This document shows positions 46,376-58,451 of a stretch of DNA of 64,000 nucleotides, one piece after another. Numbering within the stretch: position 1 is the first letter of the stretch; the number at the start of each line of letters is the position of its first letter. Source of the DNA: Purshia tridentata (Eukaryota; Streptophyta; Magnoliopsida; Rosales; Rosaceae); NCBI GenBank assembly GCA_003254885.1, contig QANT01005121.1, forward strand, positions 18,501 to 82,500, in the 5' to 3' direction. Position numbers and translations under genes: made by a program. The notes beneath the pieces are model-generated. The model had not been told where the DNA came from and did no database searches. It worked only from the letters and a program-made list of their open reading frames with translations.

Positions 46376-48330
46376 TCCTCTGTAAAATTCAGAATTATAG
46401 TGTCAAACCGAGCTACAAACTGGAATATAAATAAGAGCTACAAACAATTACATAGTAACCGAGCTACAAACAGAAATATGCATACTATATATTGCAAATT
46501 GGCAGAATGGTTACCATCACACATTTGCTACTATATATGCAATCTATTAATTAAATAAAGCAATATAATCTAAACACCTTGACACTATATTGGTAAAACT
46601 TTCAAAATACTTATCATTCTGACTTTTTTTAAGAAAATTATTCAAGATAGGAATGTTTCCATGTTTGAAATAGAGAATGTTTTTGAGTGAGAACACCATA
46701 ACTCATTAACTCTCAATAGCTATAAAATATATACAAGTTAAATACTTATCTAAAATTTATTTGGATGTCTGTATTTTACTATTCATAGATGGTTTTTGAG
46801 TACAGATTTGATTTTAGTTTTTGAGTATAGATGGAAAAAAATTAGTTAGATGACAATTATTGGTCTCACATAATATAGGTACCAATGGTCCATCATCCTC
46901 ATTATAATAGTATATGAAGTAATAAATACTCAATCAGTCCAATACTGTGTGCTATCATAATAATGCAGATTGCAGCCTCACAATTTACCAAAAAAAAAAC
47001 AAACCCAGACTGGCAAATCAAGAAGAAACAAGCCCATGATTGGATTTTCATGATTTTCATTCGAAGAAAATAGAAAACAAAATATAAAAATTAAAAAATT
47101 AAAAAAGGAAAAGAAAAAAAGAAGCAGATGAAGAAGAAGACAGAGACCCGTCCCCCACCAAAACTGCAAACGAATGAAAATCAAACAAGGAATGTAAACA
47201 GAATGTAAGAAATAAGCATCAGCTGGAAATTGAAAAGAAAATCAAACAGAATGTAAACATATATAGAAGCCACAGATGGAAATTGAAAAAAAAATCAAAC
47301 AGAATGTTTTTTCTACGTTTAGCCCCTTTCCCTCATTTTCTCAGGAACCAAACAAATCTCAGCACCCAAAAAAGAAAACAAACCAAGACAGAGAAAGAGA
47401 GACAACAAAGAAAGAGTGAAGAGAGAAAGAAGAAACCTAGAAAAGCTGAGAGAAAGAAAGAGAAAGAGAGAGATAGTTACCTAGACGATGGTGAGAGAGC
47501 GCATAGAAGGTCGAAGAGCAGAGAGGAGGTCGACTATGGAGGCTCGACTGTAGGAGGCGTCTTTTGTTGGAGGCGTCGAATTGGGAGGCCTGATTTGGGA
47601 TTGGAGGTGTATTAGGTCAGCACAGTATAATATAAAACAGTGCTTTTGAAATGTATTAATTATCATGTCTCTACTGTATTAATAAAGTTAGTAGTATAAA
47701 TTAATCTGGTGGATAAATTTTAAATAGATGGCACCAAACACATGATTATGTACTAAATAATACTATCATGTCCCTTATCCGGTCTACCAAACATGGCCTA
47801 CATGTAATTAAATCATCTCTCTCTGTCTCTCTCTGTCTGTCTGCTGCGCTAGCTCCCCTAACAAGAAAAATGAAATACTAATAACGTTTAGGCTTATCAC
47901 TGTTTAGAAAATTATCTGACAGAAATATTGAAATTAACAGTTAGAAAAAATTCCATATGAAAAAGTGGTCTATGAAGAAGTATGATAAACAACCCACAGA
48001 TACCAAAAACTGCCTTCAAGAGGGTATCTGCACCATAACAAACATGCGACATGCCTTACAACATATTTATATGCATTGTAATAACAAATAAAATGAAGGA
48101 ATTGACTGTTAGTTAAACTGGTCGTTGTTATTTTTTGGTTTCATTGTCAGTCTTCCCATATAGAAAGGAACATGATATCCAAAATAAGAGGCTAATTAGC
48201 TTAGTTACATATGTATCTTATTTACACAAAAGAACACAACATTTCTTGGAAAAACTAAATAGCTCAAAGTATATCACGAAAATGATTTCTATAAATAATT
48301 GGAACAAAAGATGCAGGGGAATTCTTATGG

Positions 48331-51300
48331 TTATACTGAAATGTATAATATGATTATTAGGGTAATTTTCACGGTCATTGTCACAAAACTGAAGTACCTG
48401 GACTGAGTTTGCACCATGTTGATGTATGGAATGTTGATGTATGGAATGTTGATGTATGGAATGTGGGAAATCTTGTGCCATTCTGGGCCGCTTCCCTTGG
48501 TGCATCTCTCCTCTAGAGGGAAACAACGACGAATCAGTAGAACTTCTAACTTGGTGAGGCGTTCCATAGCTTCGGGTAGATACATCAGATGCTCACAATT
48601 CATAATCTCCAGCCTGGTAAGAGATGTAAGGCTACCCAACCACTCTGGAAAAGCCTCCACTCCGCCAAAATGATCTACCCGCAAAGATGTTAGAGAAGTG
48701 AAGTGTTGAATTTGTTGAGGCAGAGACTTGAGCTTAGGCCACCCATACACCTCTAAATTTTTAAGTTGTGGCATAACAGGAAAATTGGGGAAAGAATCCA
48801 GCTCCTGCCAGAACATACCAATTCGCATATAATCCAAACGAGTGAGACAATCTAGGCCCAATGGCAAATCTTGTAATTTACCACAGTTTTTTATAGTGAG
48901 AGAAAAAAGAGATTGCAACGTGGATACATTTTGTGCCACAGATATCAAATTACCACATGACTTAATTGACAATTCCTGAAGAGATGTGCATCCATTTAGC
49001 CCACTCGGCAAATCTTGTAATTTATCACAGTCGTCTATAATGAGAGAAGAGAGAGATTGCAACGTGGATATATCTTCTGCCACAGATATCAAATTACCAC
49101 ATGACTTAATTGACAATTCCTGAAGAGATGTGCATCCATGCAGCCCACTCGGCAGACTTGTCAATCCATCACAATTAGAAATCCTCAATTGACGAAAGGA
49201 TGTGTGGTTGTGTAAACTGGGAATACTCTTTGGATTACGTAAACCACTTATTGACGACTCCTCAAGAGAGACGGGGGTTTGCAATTGCCTTAAATTTGGG
49301 CATTGATCTATTTTCAAAACCTGAAGGACGGGGGCATAGTATTCAAGCCCACTCGATAGGCTTGACAATTCAACACAATACTTGATAGACAACTTCTCAA
49401 GGCAGGGAAACACATTTACTTTTTCTGGTGGCATCAATTCACTTAGCATTGGGCAATTACTGATAGTTAAGATTTTCAATGCTGGAAACAAAACCCTGGT
49501 CTCATTCCTTGCTGTACTAGTTGTATCGGAAACACTGTTATACCCATAAAACTCAACTCCCAGGCATTTTAGTTTAGCCATACCCTCAATCTCAACACTT
49601 ACAAGATTTGGCAAATGACCAAGCATCGGGATTTCTTCACATTCCATGCAATCAAAAGAAACATGTCTCAAGTTAATCAAATTTTCCAATTCCTTTGGAA
49701 ACTTTTTGAGAAAAGTATTGTGCATTCTTAAAGTCTGTAGCTTGTAGAGTTGTCCAATAGATTCAGGGAGTGCTTCGATTCTTGTTTGGGAAACATCAAG
49801 ATACCTCAAGTGTCTCAGTTTACCAATTGAAGCTGGCAATTCCTCAATATCCGCTGAATTTAAATTTAAGATACGCACGGCTTTAAACATTAGGAAGTTA
49901 GGGACCTTGTCTCTACTCAAAAATAGGGAGCGCAATCTCCTAACACTACTTTTTGGCATTCTTTCTAGTTTTGAAGTAGGAATCCGTCCAACATGTCGAA
50001 TCTCATGTGTATCATCACTCTCATTGACAACCCGCGTCAAGATCTCATGTTTGGATACTTCTTCAGCAAGATCATGCACAAGATCATGCATCTTGCAGCT
50101 GGTAATGATGCCAAACTCATCTTTTGTAGCATTTTGAAATAAGGAGTTTTCCAGTAGAATATGAAAATATTCATCGCCTATATCCTCTATCTCTTGATTG
50201 CTCTTGTTAGGAGAAGAGTCGAGTAATCCTTGAGCCATCCAAAGTTGGATCAAGTTCTCTCTTTCAATTACGAAACCTTTCATGTATATTGAACAGTATG
50301 CAAAACACTGTTTCAACGAAGGTGATTTAAGATTATCAAAACTCAACTTTAAAACTGACATGATCCTTTTCTCTCCTTCTGGTAAGTTCCATATTCTACT
50401 TTCTTGAATGGTTCTCCATTCATGTGTAGTAGATTTAGAACGTAACATGCTTCCCAAAACCTGTAGGTACAAGAGTGAGAGTTTCTATTTAATAATGAAT
50501 AGCTCAAAATTAGCAGTAATAGCAAAACAAAAGTAGTAGTTTAATATGCCAAGTACAATAGTGTTCTCCATTTTTCATTAAGACATTTTTATTGTTATTT
50601 TTCAAACTTTATTGTAGAGTCATAATATTGTATGTAAAGTGGAACTGGGTTGTAGCGCTTTTCCTCATCAAATATATATGTCATAAAATGTAAATGAGAA
50701 ACTTTAAACGGTATATGTTTCACAAATCTTATGGTGAAATTGTCCAATCAAATTCTCAAAGTTATGACATAATTTTTTAAAAAAAATTTATGATATAATC
50801 GATAGGAAGGAAGAAAATAAGTTTAGGTCGGCAAACATATAGATTATAGAACTTACAAAGATAAACAATAATGGCTTAACTTTGTAAACAAAAAGCATAC
50901 GGCAAACACGTAATTACAAACACGTAATTAATTAAATATTCATGTTGATTATAAACATATAAAAAGTTAACAGATCAACCAAGTATATATAACAAGAAAT
51001 CAAATCCTCATCAACTAGTTTGGTCTAGTACTGGTAATTTGTTGGAACAGATCTCATAAAAAAATAATAATAGAGGAAATTATATTTTTGGTCTCTGTAT
51101 TTGACCCAAAAACAATTTGGTTCCCACATTTTAGTTTTTTTTTTTTTGGTCCATGTGTTTTATTCAATTAAGAATTATAGGACACTTAGCCGCAAATGGG
51201 GTTACTAGTTGTAGGTTTGGTTCATTGTTGCCGGCATTTTGAATTTGAGGATATGGTGGCTAAGAAGGGTTTTTTTTTTTTCAATGCTAAGAAATATAAC

Positions 51301-52842
51301 ACTGAAAATAAGTTTGGTTTATTTTCTTATCTAGGGCATGAGTAGCTATGTTGGGGTTGAGGACGAAGGCAATTTTTTTAATTTAAGGCAAAAAGACGTT
51401 TTAATCCCTACACATATGTCTCACACTACTCCTCCTCAAACCGTTACTTCAATTGATATAAATTTTTTAAAAGGTCCTATAATTGTTAACTAAATAAAAC
51501 ACATGGACCAAAATAGAAAAATTGAAAATACAGGGACCAAAAGTGTTTTTGGGTCAAAACATAGGAATAAAAATTGTAGTTTATCCAAATAGAAAAACCG
51601 TGAGTTAGAACTTTACAAGTAAAAAAATAAGAATCAAAAGGAAGAAAGAAAGAAAGAAAGAGTAAATAATTTAAAATCTATAATATAATAGTTTATACAT
51701 ACATTTGCCACCAATGGTATGCCTGCACACTTTTTAGCAATCTCCCTTCCAATGCTCTCTAGATCTTCAGCTATCTGAGCACTAGCATTTGGAAATGCTC
51801 TATCCTTTAATATGGACCAGCATTTATCATCAGGTAGAATTTCCAAATTATATCTTGGAAGTGTTTCTGTGATTGATGCAACTGTGGCAAGACGAGTGGT
51901 GAGAATGATGGTGCTTCCTCGAGCAGAATTGAGCTTTGATAAACTTTGAATCAAAAGGTCCCATTTATGAACTTCTTCATTCCAGACGTCATCGAGTATG
52001 AGAAGATATTTTTTCCCTGTCAACTCTTTTTGGAGGTTTTGGATCAATGCTTCCTGATTTTCTTCTATCCCGGTTGTTGTTGGGTTAAGAGATCCCAACA
52101 TCCAATTTAAGATTGAATTGACCCTAAATTGATCAGAAACACATACCCATATTTTTTTTTCAAAATCTGTATCCACATCAGGGTCATTGTATACTGCCTT
52201 AGCCAGAGTTGTCTTTCCTAGGCCAGCGACTCCCACAATGGCCATAACTGAAAGATTTTCTTGATTGCTGGAGTTGATCAAGCTTGCAATTATTTTTGAC
52301 ACATCCTCCTTCCTTCCAAGGATTCTTTCATCTTTGCTAATGAATGAGGTGGTTTCTCTATTCTCTCTAATTCCATGAGGGGTTGCATCGTCTTTGATTT
52401 GATAATTTGAAAGCACTAGTCCAATGTAAGATGCCTCACTCTTGAGCTCCCCCAAAGATTTGTTGATTTTTTGAATTTTACGTGCCATTTGTCGACGAAA
52501 TAAAATGGGATTGGAGAGAGAGAAAAAGTTGAGTACCTTTTTCTTGATATGGTTTTGCAGCTCCACTTTACGGCGGAGAAATTCATAGTCGATTTGGTCC
52601 AACACGTTGTCGGCATCATCAGCTACGTCCTTAAGCTTCTTCACCCAGTCTTCGACTTCCTTGGGACGACCTTGTGGTCGGTGGGCAACATCAGCTAAGA
52701 ATGCTTGAACGCCGGACAAGGATTGGCCGAGCTTTGTAAGCTCTTTTCTGAATCCCCATGCAAGACTGAACTCTTCAGCAGCAACTCGAGACACCTTCTT
52801 CAGTGTTCCCTCGACCGCAAAAGTGAAGATAATTTCTGCCAT
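48331..52842 (-). CDS. NLR-B: CC-NB-ARC-LRR protein with shortened LRR, two exons
   Basis: Paralogue of NLR-A. Exon 1 is 52842-51703 (380 aa), exon 2 is 50460-48331 (709 aa), total about 1089 aa; the intron 51702-50461 is GT-AG, phase 0, same position. The CC, P-loop GVAGLGKTT (204-212), kinase-2 [19 protein letters not shown] and MHDLVHD are all present. GLPL reads CAGIPL. Compared with NLR-A, two in-frame stretches are missing: about 130 residues after LRHVSFD and about 187 residues between PCLE and CVELSSL, both in the LRR. The C-terminus ends in three copies of IPYIN(I/M), from a 15-bp repeat, then read-through residues. The start is MAEIIF; 35 in-frame codons lie upstream without support. 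It has no stop or frameshift, so it may be a functional shortened receptor or one on the way to decay. Confidence 0.88.
48415..48463 (-). repeat. 15-bp triplication at the NLR-B C-terminus
   Basis: Three tandem copies of ATTCCATACATCAAC (minus strand), coding IPYIN. NLR-A has one related copy (IPEIN). It lies at the last conserved codons of the gene. Confidence 0.85.
50461..51702 (-). other. NLR-B intron, 1242 bp
   Basis: Same position and phase as in NLR-A. Aligns with the NLR-A intron but has extra sequence at about 51075-51155 (TTGGTCTCTGTATTTGACCC) and other indels. Confidence 0.85.
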
Positions 52843-52963
52843 CTTTACTTCCTTTCTCAAACAGACACAAAGAGCTGAGATGGAGATAGAGCAGAATATC
52901 AATGTAAAAGGAAAGAAAATAACAGAATAAGATCGAAGAAGACGCACATTGTGTGTCTAGCTG

Positions 52964-52964
<1 letters not shown>

Positions 52965-52995
<31 letters not shown>
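52965..52995. repeat. (TA)n microsatellite in the NLR-B upstream region
   Basis: About 15 TA units roughly 125-155 bases upstream of the NLR-B start codon. It could serve as a TATA region. It is absent from the NLR-A leader. Confidence 0.9.
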
Positions 52996-52998
<3 letters not shown>

Positions 52999-53084
52999 AA
53001 AGGAAATTAAATAACTAAAGCTACCGTAGGTACTTAACTTACACGAGAGGTTTAGCTTTGAAACTCATCTTGATGCGATTACAA

Positions 53085-53310
53085 AATAATGGGTTTCTCT
53101 TTAATGATTCTGAGTCCCACTAATTGGTTTTGGAATAATGGGTACCGTAGGATCAAAGCAAGTTTTAGATTAGTTTTTTTTTTTCTTTTGTTCTCCATCA
53201 CACTTTGAATCCAATTTGTGTACGCTTCTTTACTTTTCTTTTGCTTAATTGCTTAGTATATATTCTTTTCTTTTGGTACCTGTGCGGTTGGAGAATGAAT
53301 AAGAGAGAGA
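53085..53310. repeat. NLR-B upstream segment, first copy
   Basis: Shares TAATTGGTTTTGGAATAATG, GGGATCAAAGCAA-type, TTTGTGTACGC and GCTTAATTGCTTAGTATATA with 56430-56720 in the same orientation. The two copies are about 3.35 kb apart. Confidence 0.75.
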
Positions 53311-55919
53311 ATTGAGAAATGAAAACTGAAAACTGAAAAGAAAGGAAAGGAAAAATAAATTGAGTCACACTGGGGGAACCAAAAAAGAATAGAAAAGAAT
53401 AAAAAAACCAACTAAATGATTGGGGTTCCAATTGGGGTTTGGGTTTTTAAATTTCAATTGGTCAAATTAAATAAATTAATTAATAAAAGTATTAGGATTG
53501 GAGTTTGGCCAACTAAATTATAAAAAAAAAAAGGAAGAGATAAGGATTATGTATATATAACATTATAGAGTTTGGGATATCTAGTATTTAATAGAGTTTA
53601 GGGTATAAGGTTATACACATATATGTTATATAATTGATTTTTTTATATATACATAAGTTTTAACGTAAAAAAAAATATATTTATTTTTAATATCTGGAAT
53701 CATGACATGTTCAGCACTGGTGTGTCAAACAGGTCCTAAGTCATTTGGTAGTAACTCATAGAACACTAAGCAATGTGTTTGATAGTTAGCTATTGAACGG
53801 TACTAAAAAGTTTTAAAAAATAATGTTCAATGATTTTGCACGAACCTCTCAATACATTGGTCGTGGAACACCACATATGTTCATAGATGTTCGTGAACAA
53901 GGGCCGAACATAACCCGAATTTTTTTTTCCAAACCTTCTTCATTTTGTTTAAATTCGACAATAAATTTTAGGATTCAAATTATTTCATCCCAAACAAAAA
54001 TTAGATAACAAAACTTACATTTGAAGCCCTAAATCTAATATTAATTTGACTAGGTGTGATATTGATTCAGTGCTGGTGGCAGTCGTTGTTCATAGTGTTC
54101 GATGGATGTGCAATTGGATCTCACATTTTGGTGGTGCTGGTGGTGGAGATGGAGTTGAGTATTTATGTTGGGTATAGAAAGTAGAATAGGTTGGATGCAA
54201 TATTGGGTTTCAGTAAAGATAATTTGGGAAAACTTGCTGGATATACTAATAAATTTTTGTAATTTTTAAATTTTAAGAGTAGTATTATTTCCACCCACCA
54301 GTCCTATCTTCTCACCCCTTTTTACACAATTTTTTAATTAAAAATTGATCCTCTTATAAAATTACTAAAAAGGGTACACTTGAAAACAAAATAAATTTTT
54401 TTTTTTAAACCCAAGGCTTCGCAATGCCAAACCTGATGGTAGTCCCGTAGTACTGCAAATGGCTTAATTGCCATTTTGAAAACCCCTAGTAAAGCCCTAC
54501 ACAATTTTCTAAAAATAATAGTCATCAATATTATTTATGGGTTTTTCTATCAAGTTTTACTTAGGTTAATTGACTTTAAATACCAAATTTCAATAATTTT
54601 TCAGTTTATATACCAAAATTTAATAGCATTTTAGATTAGGTACTAGTTGAAAAGTCAAATATAATAATATAGTAAAGGGCACTATAATTCACAAATATTA
54701 CATCACATGCCACTACAATAAAATATATATATATCTATATATATATATATATATTACGTCCATACTATTACATTAATTTATACTATATTGTATTAAAACT
54801 AAAAAAAATCAATCCAATCACATCTTAACTGTAACTGTCTTACAATTTAGTTGTGATTGTCTTGGTAAGTTGAAAAAGACAACTCCCACCACTATATTAA
54901 GTATTATTTTGTGTAAAAGTATTGTTTTGACCTCTATTTATATTATATTGCAATATAATTTCTTTTAAAAAAAAATTCAATTTAGTCACAACCTAACTGT
55001 GACTATATCACAATTTAGCTGTGACTATTATCTAGTCACAACTAAATTTGAAGTTGAGTGTTGTACAGTCACAACTAAAACTGAAGTTGAGACTATATTA
55101 ACTAATTTCCAAGACAATATAAAAGTATCAAGGACAATTTTGTCAAAACTTTATAAATTTTATTTAAGACCCATCATATGTGGGCTAAAGGACAGTAGAG
55201 GGGTAAATTTGTCAAACAAATAAAGCCCAAAACAAATAGGCTGTAAATTTGTAACCTATTCTAAAAATCAAGTTCATTAGTTAGTAGTCAAACTTAAAAA
55301 TTATGAGCAAAACTGATTTTCAAAAAAAGTATTGAAACTAGGTATTTAATCCTAAATTTCTAATTTTATTTTGATTATATAAAGGTTTATGATTTATCTT
55401 AATTTTTTCATCAGATTTTATCTAGTCTTCAATCCTTTAACACTACTATATCTTAATAATTCTCAATCCAATTGAATTGCAAATCCCTCATCAACACCAC
55501 TGCCATCAAAACTCTCTTTCTATTCTTTTTTTCTTGGTTGGGGTTAAGATTTGAGTTAGACGAAGGGGCAGCTTTGGGATAAAGGTGGGTGAAATAAGTA
55601 GATAAATATTTATTTTAAAGTTTTTGAAGGTGAAAAATAAAGTGGGTTAATAGTATAAGTAGGTGGGAATTGCACTACTCAATTTTTAATTGGGTGTAGA
55701 AAGTGTGTTGAGGTTACTGATAAAAAACTTTGGTCCAAATAGCGGCACCCTATATAAAATCATAGACTTTCATAAACTTTGCAGTGTACGTATATTACAT
55801 TATATGAAAGTCAATAACCCTTCAACCTATGTCTTACAGATTTTAACGAATTTCAAATATTAAAAATAATATAAAAAGAGGGTCTTTTTTTAAGTCCATT
55901 TTCTGAAATTCACTATTCT
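53311..55919. other. AT-rich intergenic, no gene
   Basis: A possible degenerate inverted repeat spans about 54555-55400 (AAATACCxAATTTCAATAxTTTT mirrored at the right), with internal CACAACTxAA/AGTTGTGACT repeats at 54840-55090. No TSD was established. No coding features. Confidence 0.4.
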
Positions 55920-56310
55920 TCCAGCCCCCATGTTATAGTGAATTAACGGCCCATTTTTTAAAAGTCTAGTGATACAGTAAAATCATTTCTATATCGGCGT
56001 TACTACAGCACTAAAATATTTTTATTTTTTAGTGTCAGACAATTTTTTTTGTTTCCCCCACATCTAATAATTATTATTCATTATCACTGTCAAAAAGTAG
56101 CTATTTTCAAATTTTCACTATACAAAGACAACTTATACAAATATTCTTTGTTTTTGGGTTTTTTTCGCAAGCATTAACAACCATAGCCTTCAATCCTAGT
56201 GGGAAACAATCACAAAAAAACCAAAATTCAAAGCATAGAAAATCACAATATTCAGAGAGTAACAATCATCTAATTGCTACTGTCACACTATAACAACCAT
56301 AGCCTCACTT
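55920..56310. repeat. Decayed relative of the 38.1-38.8 kb repeat cluster
   Basis: Contains AGAGTAACAATCATCTAATTGC, TACTGTCACACTATAACAACC, GGCCCATTTTTTAAAAGTC and CGGCGTTACTACAGC, corresponding in reverse order to the right third of the 36407 Mutator-like element. No clear ends. Confidence 0.5.
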
Positions 56311-56429
56311 ATTAGCGTTAGAGAAATAACACAAACACACACACATCATTTGCTTTGTATTGCTTAATGATGAGTTCCCTTGTTTATGATTACAAGCAAA
56401 CCTCAATTGGAATCAAGGACGGAATTTAC

Positions 56430-56720
56430 AGAATAATGTGTTTCCCTTTAAATGATTCTGTTCTGTGTCCACCTAATTGGTTTTGGAATAATGTGTAGCT
56501 TGGGATCAAAGCAAATTTTAGATTAGCTTCTTTTTTCTTTTGTGCTCCGTCACTTTGAATCGAATTTGTGTACGCAGTTCAATATATTCTTTACTTTTCG
56601 TTTGCTTAATTGCTTAGTATATATTCTTTTCTTTTGCTTAATTGCTTCTTGTGCGGTTGGAGAAGGGTCATCTTGGCTTGATCTTGTTGTACGGAATGAG
56701 ATGAATGAATAAGAGAGATT
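56430..56720. repeat. Second copy of the NLR-upstream segment
   Basis: Diverged direct repeat of 53085-53310. Nothing coding follows on its left, so it may mark the start region of a lost NLR or a duplicated promoter. A 33-bp direct repeat (AGGCAAGAxATAATCGTCTT) follows at 56822-56884. Confidence 0.65.
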
Positions 56721-57349
56721 TTTCTATTTTGTAGATTCTAGCTTGTTTAGTGCCACACTCATTTCACTGGATAAAATTTGGTCCAGGAGGAGAGTTATTT
56801 GGTGAAAGAAACTTCATTGTTAAGGCAAGAAATAATCGTCTTGTAAATAATTAGGCAAGACATAATCGTCTTGTAAATTATGTCTTTTGGGGATGTAGCT
56901 TCTTGCCACACGGTCAGTTAAAGAAAATTATAAGTCAGGGAATGGAAACAATCTGTAGTGCACTACAAATAACCTCTCTAATATTGGTGAAAAACTAATA
57001 TAAAAAGAGGTTTTCAACTAAGGTAGAAATGCGTGATATTAACTATGGGTCATTTTATATCGATTTTGTTCACATCTGCTTTAATAATTCACGTTAGTAT
57101 GTTACAATATCGTTTTTAATAAAAAAAATTGATATGAAGTTAAGTATATTTGAAATATAAAATGGCTTGTAATATCAATTTGTTAAGGATTTAATATCGG
57201 TTTCTTAACCAAACTTATATGAAATTCATTTCTGATACTGTTTTATTTTGATAAACTAATATGTAAACTAACTAACACAACAATTTTTGGTAAAAACTGA
57301 AATTATTGATATGCTTTGTTTAAACAAAGTTATATGGAAATAAATGTAG

Positions 57350-58442
57350 GGCTTTTTAGTAAAATATCCACCTCAACTTTAATTCGATTTACATATTACC
57401 ACCTAAATTAAAAATTGAAGCAAGTTGCCCCTGAATTAAATTTTGTTTACAAGTTACCACCTCCAGCCAAATCTTTGGGGGTTTTTTGGTTCATTCATAG
57501 AAAAAAAACTTGGGTGACCGGGTGACCAATTACAAGTGACCACATGTACATCCATTTTTCTATTTCTATTTTTCTATTTTTCTATTTTTACAAACTTTGA
57601 AAATGAATTAAAAATAGCTTTGAACTCAGAAATATATACGGAAAATTCCTACGAATTCGTCTTAACTACTACTAATTTACTATGGAGTCAAATTACCAAT
57701 TTTCCCTTCAAGAGTTTTCAGAAAATTTCGGAAGTTCAAATTTATTTCTAGAAAATTAAAATATTCTAGACTCTTTGAAAATTAATATGATAAACTCCCG
57801 AACTCCAAAAATTGTAATGTCTGCACCATTGGTCTTCTAAAAATTAACTCTACCTTTCTTGTGAGCACTTGCTACCCAAAAGACGTTTCGATCTTACAGG
57901 AAAATAAATTCAAGAAAAATTCTAGAATTTCTGTACAGTCTCAAAAGAATTCTCTAAATTAGGATTTTAGTAGTTTTCAAATTTTTTTTTTAGAATTCTT
58001 TTGAGACTTTACAGAAATTCTATAAAATTTATATTATGGAGGGAAATTTATTTTAATTTTTTAGAAAAAAATTTGGACTTCCGAAATTTTCTGAAAACTC
58101 TTGAAGGAAAAATTAGTAATTTGACTCTGTAGTAAATTAGTACTAGTCAAGACGAATATGTAGAAATTTCCTGTATTTTTTGAATCCGGAGCTATTTTTA
58201 ATTTATTTTCAAAATTTGTAAAAATAGAAAAATATACATAGAAAATTGACTGTACATGTGGCCACTTGTAATTGGTCACCCAAGTTTTTTTCTATGATTG
58301 GACCAAAAAGCCCTGAAGATTTAAATGGAGGTAGTAACTTGCAAATAAAATTTAATTTAGGAGGCAACTTGCTTCAATTTTTAATTTAAGTGGTAACATG
58401 CAAATCGAGTAAAAGTTCAGGTGAGTATCTTGCTATAAAGCC
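57350..58442. mobile_element. Palindromic Mutator-like element (family P), 1093 bp
   Basis: Arms of about 430 bases in inverted orientation around a diverged centre. Ends: left GGCTTTTTAGTAAAATATCC, right reverse complement GGCTTTATAGCAAGATACTC. 9-bp flanks TAAATGTAG (57341-57349) and TAATTGTAG (58443-58451) differ at one base. Because the arms mirror each other, the same peptide (LxQSQITNFxFKSFQKISEV) appears in ORFs on opposite strands (57536-57751 plus, 58061-58279 minus); these are not genes. The transcript would form a very long hairpin. Confidence 0.8.
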
Positions 58443-58451
58443 TAATTGTAG

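Larger units (their letters stand above)
44944..47798. mobile_element. PIF/Harbinger-like element with only the MYB-like ORF, 2855 bp
   Basis: Left end GGCCACGTTTGGTATGCCGG and right end (reverse complement) GGCCATGTTTGGTAGACCGG form a TIR. The 3-bp repeat TAC flanks both sides (44941-44943, 47799-47801), and unit A has the empty site CACCTTACATG (19057). GGCCxxGTTTGG ends and a 3-bp TSD fit PIF/Harbinger, although the usual target is TTA/TAA. The element encodes a MYB/SANT-like protein but no DDE transposase. Imperfect subterminal repeats of TATAxTATTGTAxAG type lie at 44970-45130. Confidence 0.8.
36350..52920. repeat. Segmental duplication unit B
   Basis: Collinear with unit A (13820-25520) in the same orientation. 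It is longer because of three insertions (36407-38811, 41264-43481, 44944-47798), offset by about 0.94 kb lost from the LRR exon. Left junction: the third-copy fragment ending at CTTCAAGCAAAG abuts GTTTTTTTAATTGCTTTGG. Right edge: just upstream of the NLR-B ATG. Confidence 0.85.

Noticed and set aside
54555-55400. Possible further inverted-repeat element
   Set aside because: End similarity is weak and no TSD could be defined by eye.
57536-58279. Two convergent ORFs with the same peptide
   Set aside because: They are the two arms of one palindromic element, not a gene pair.
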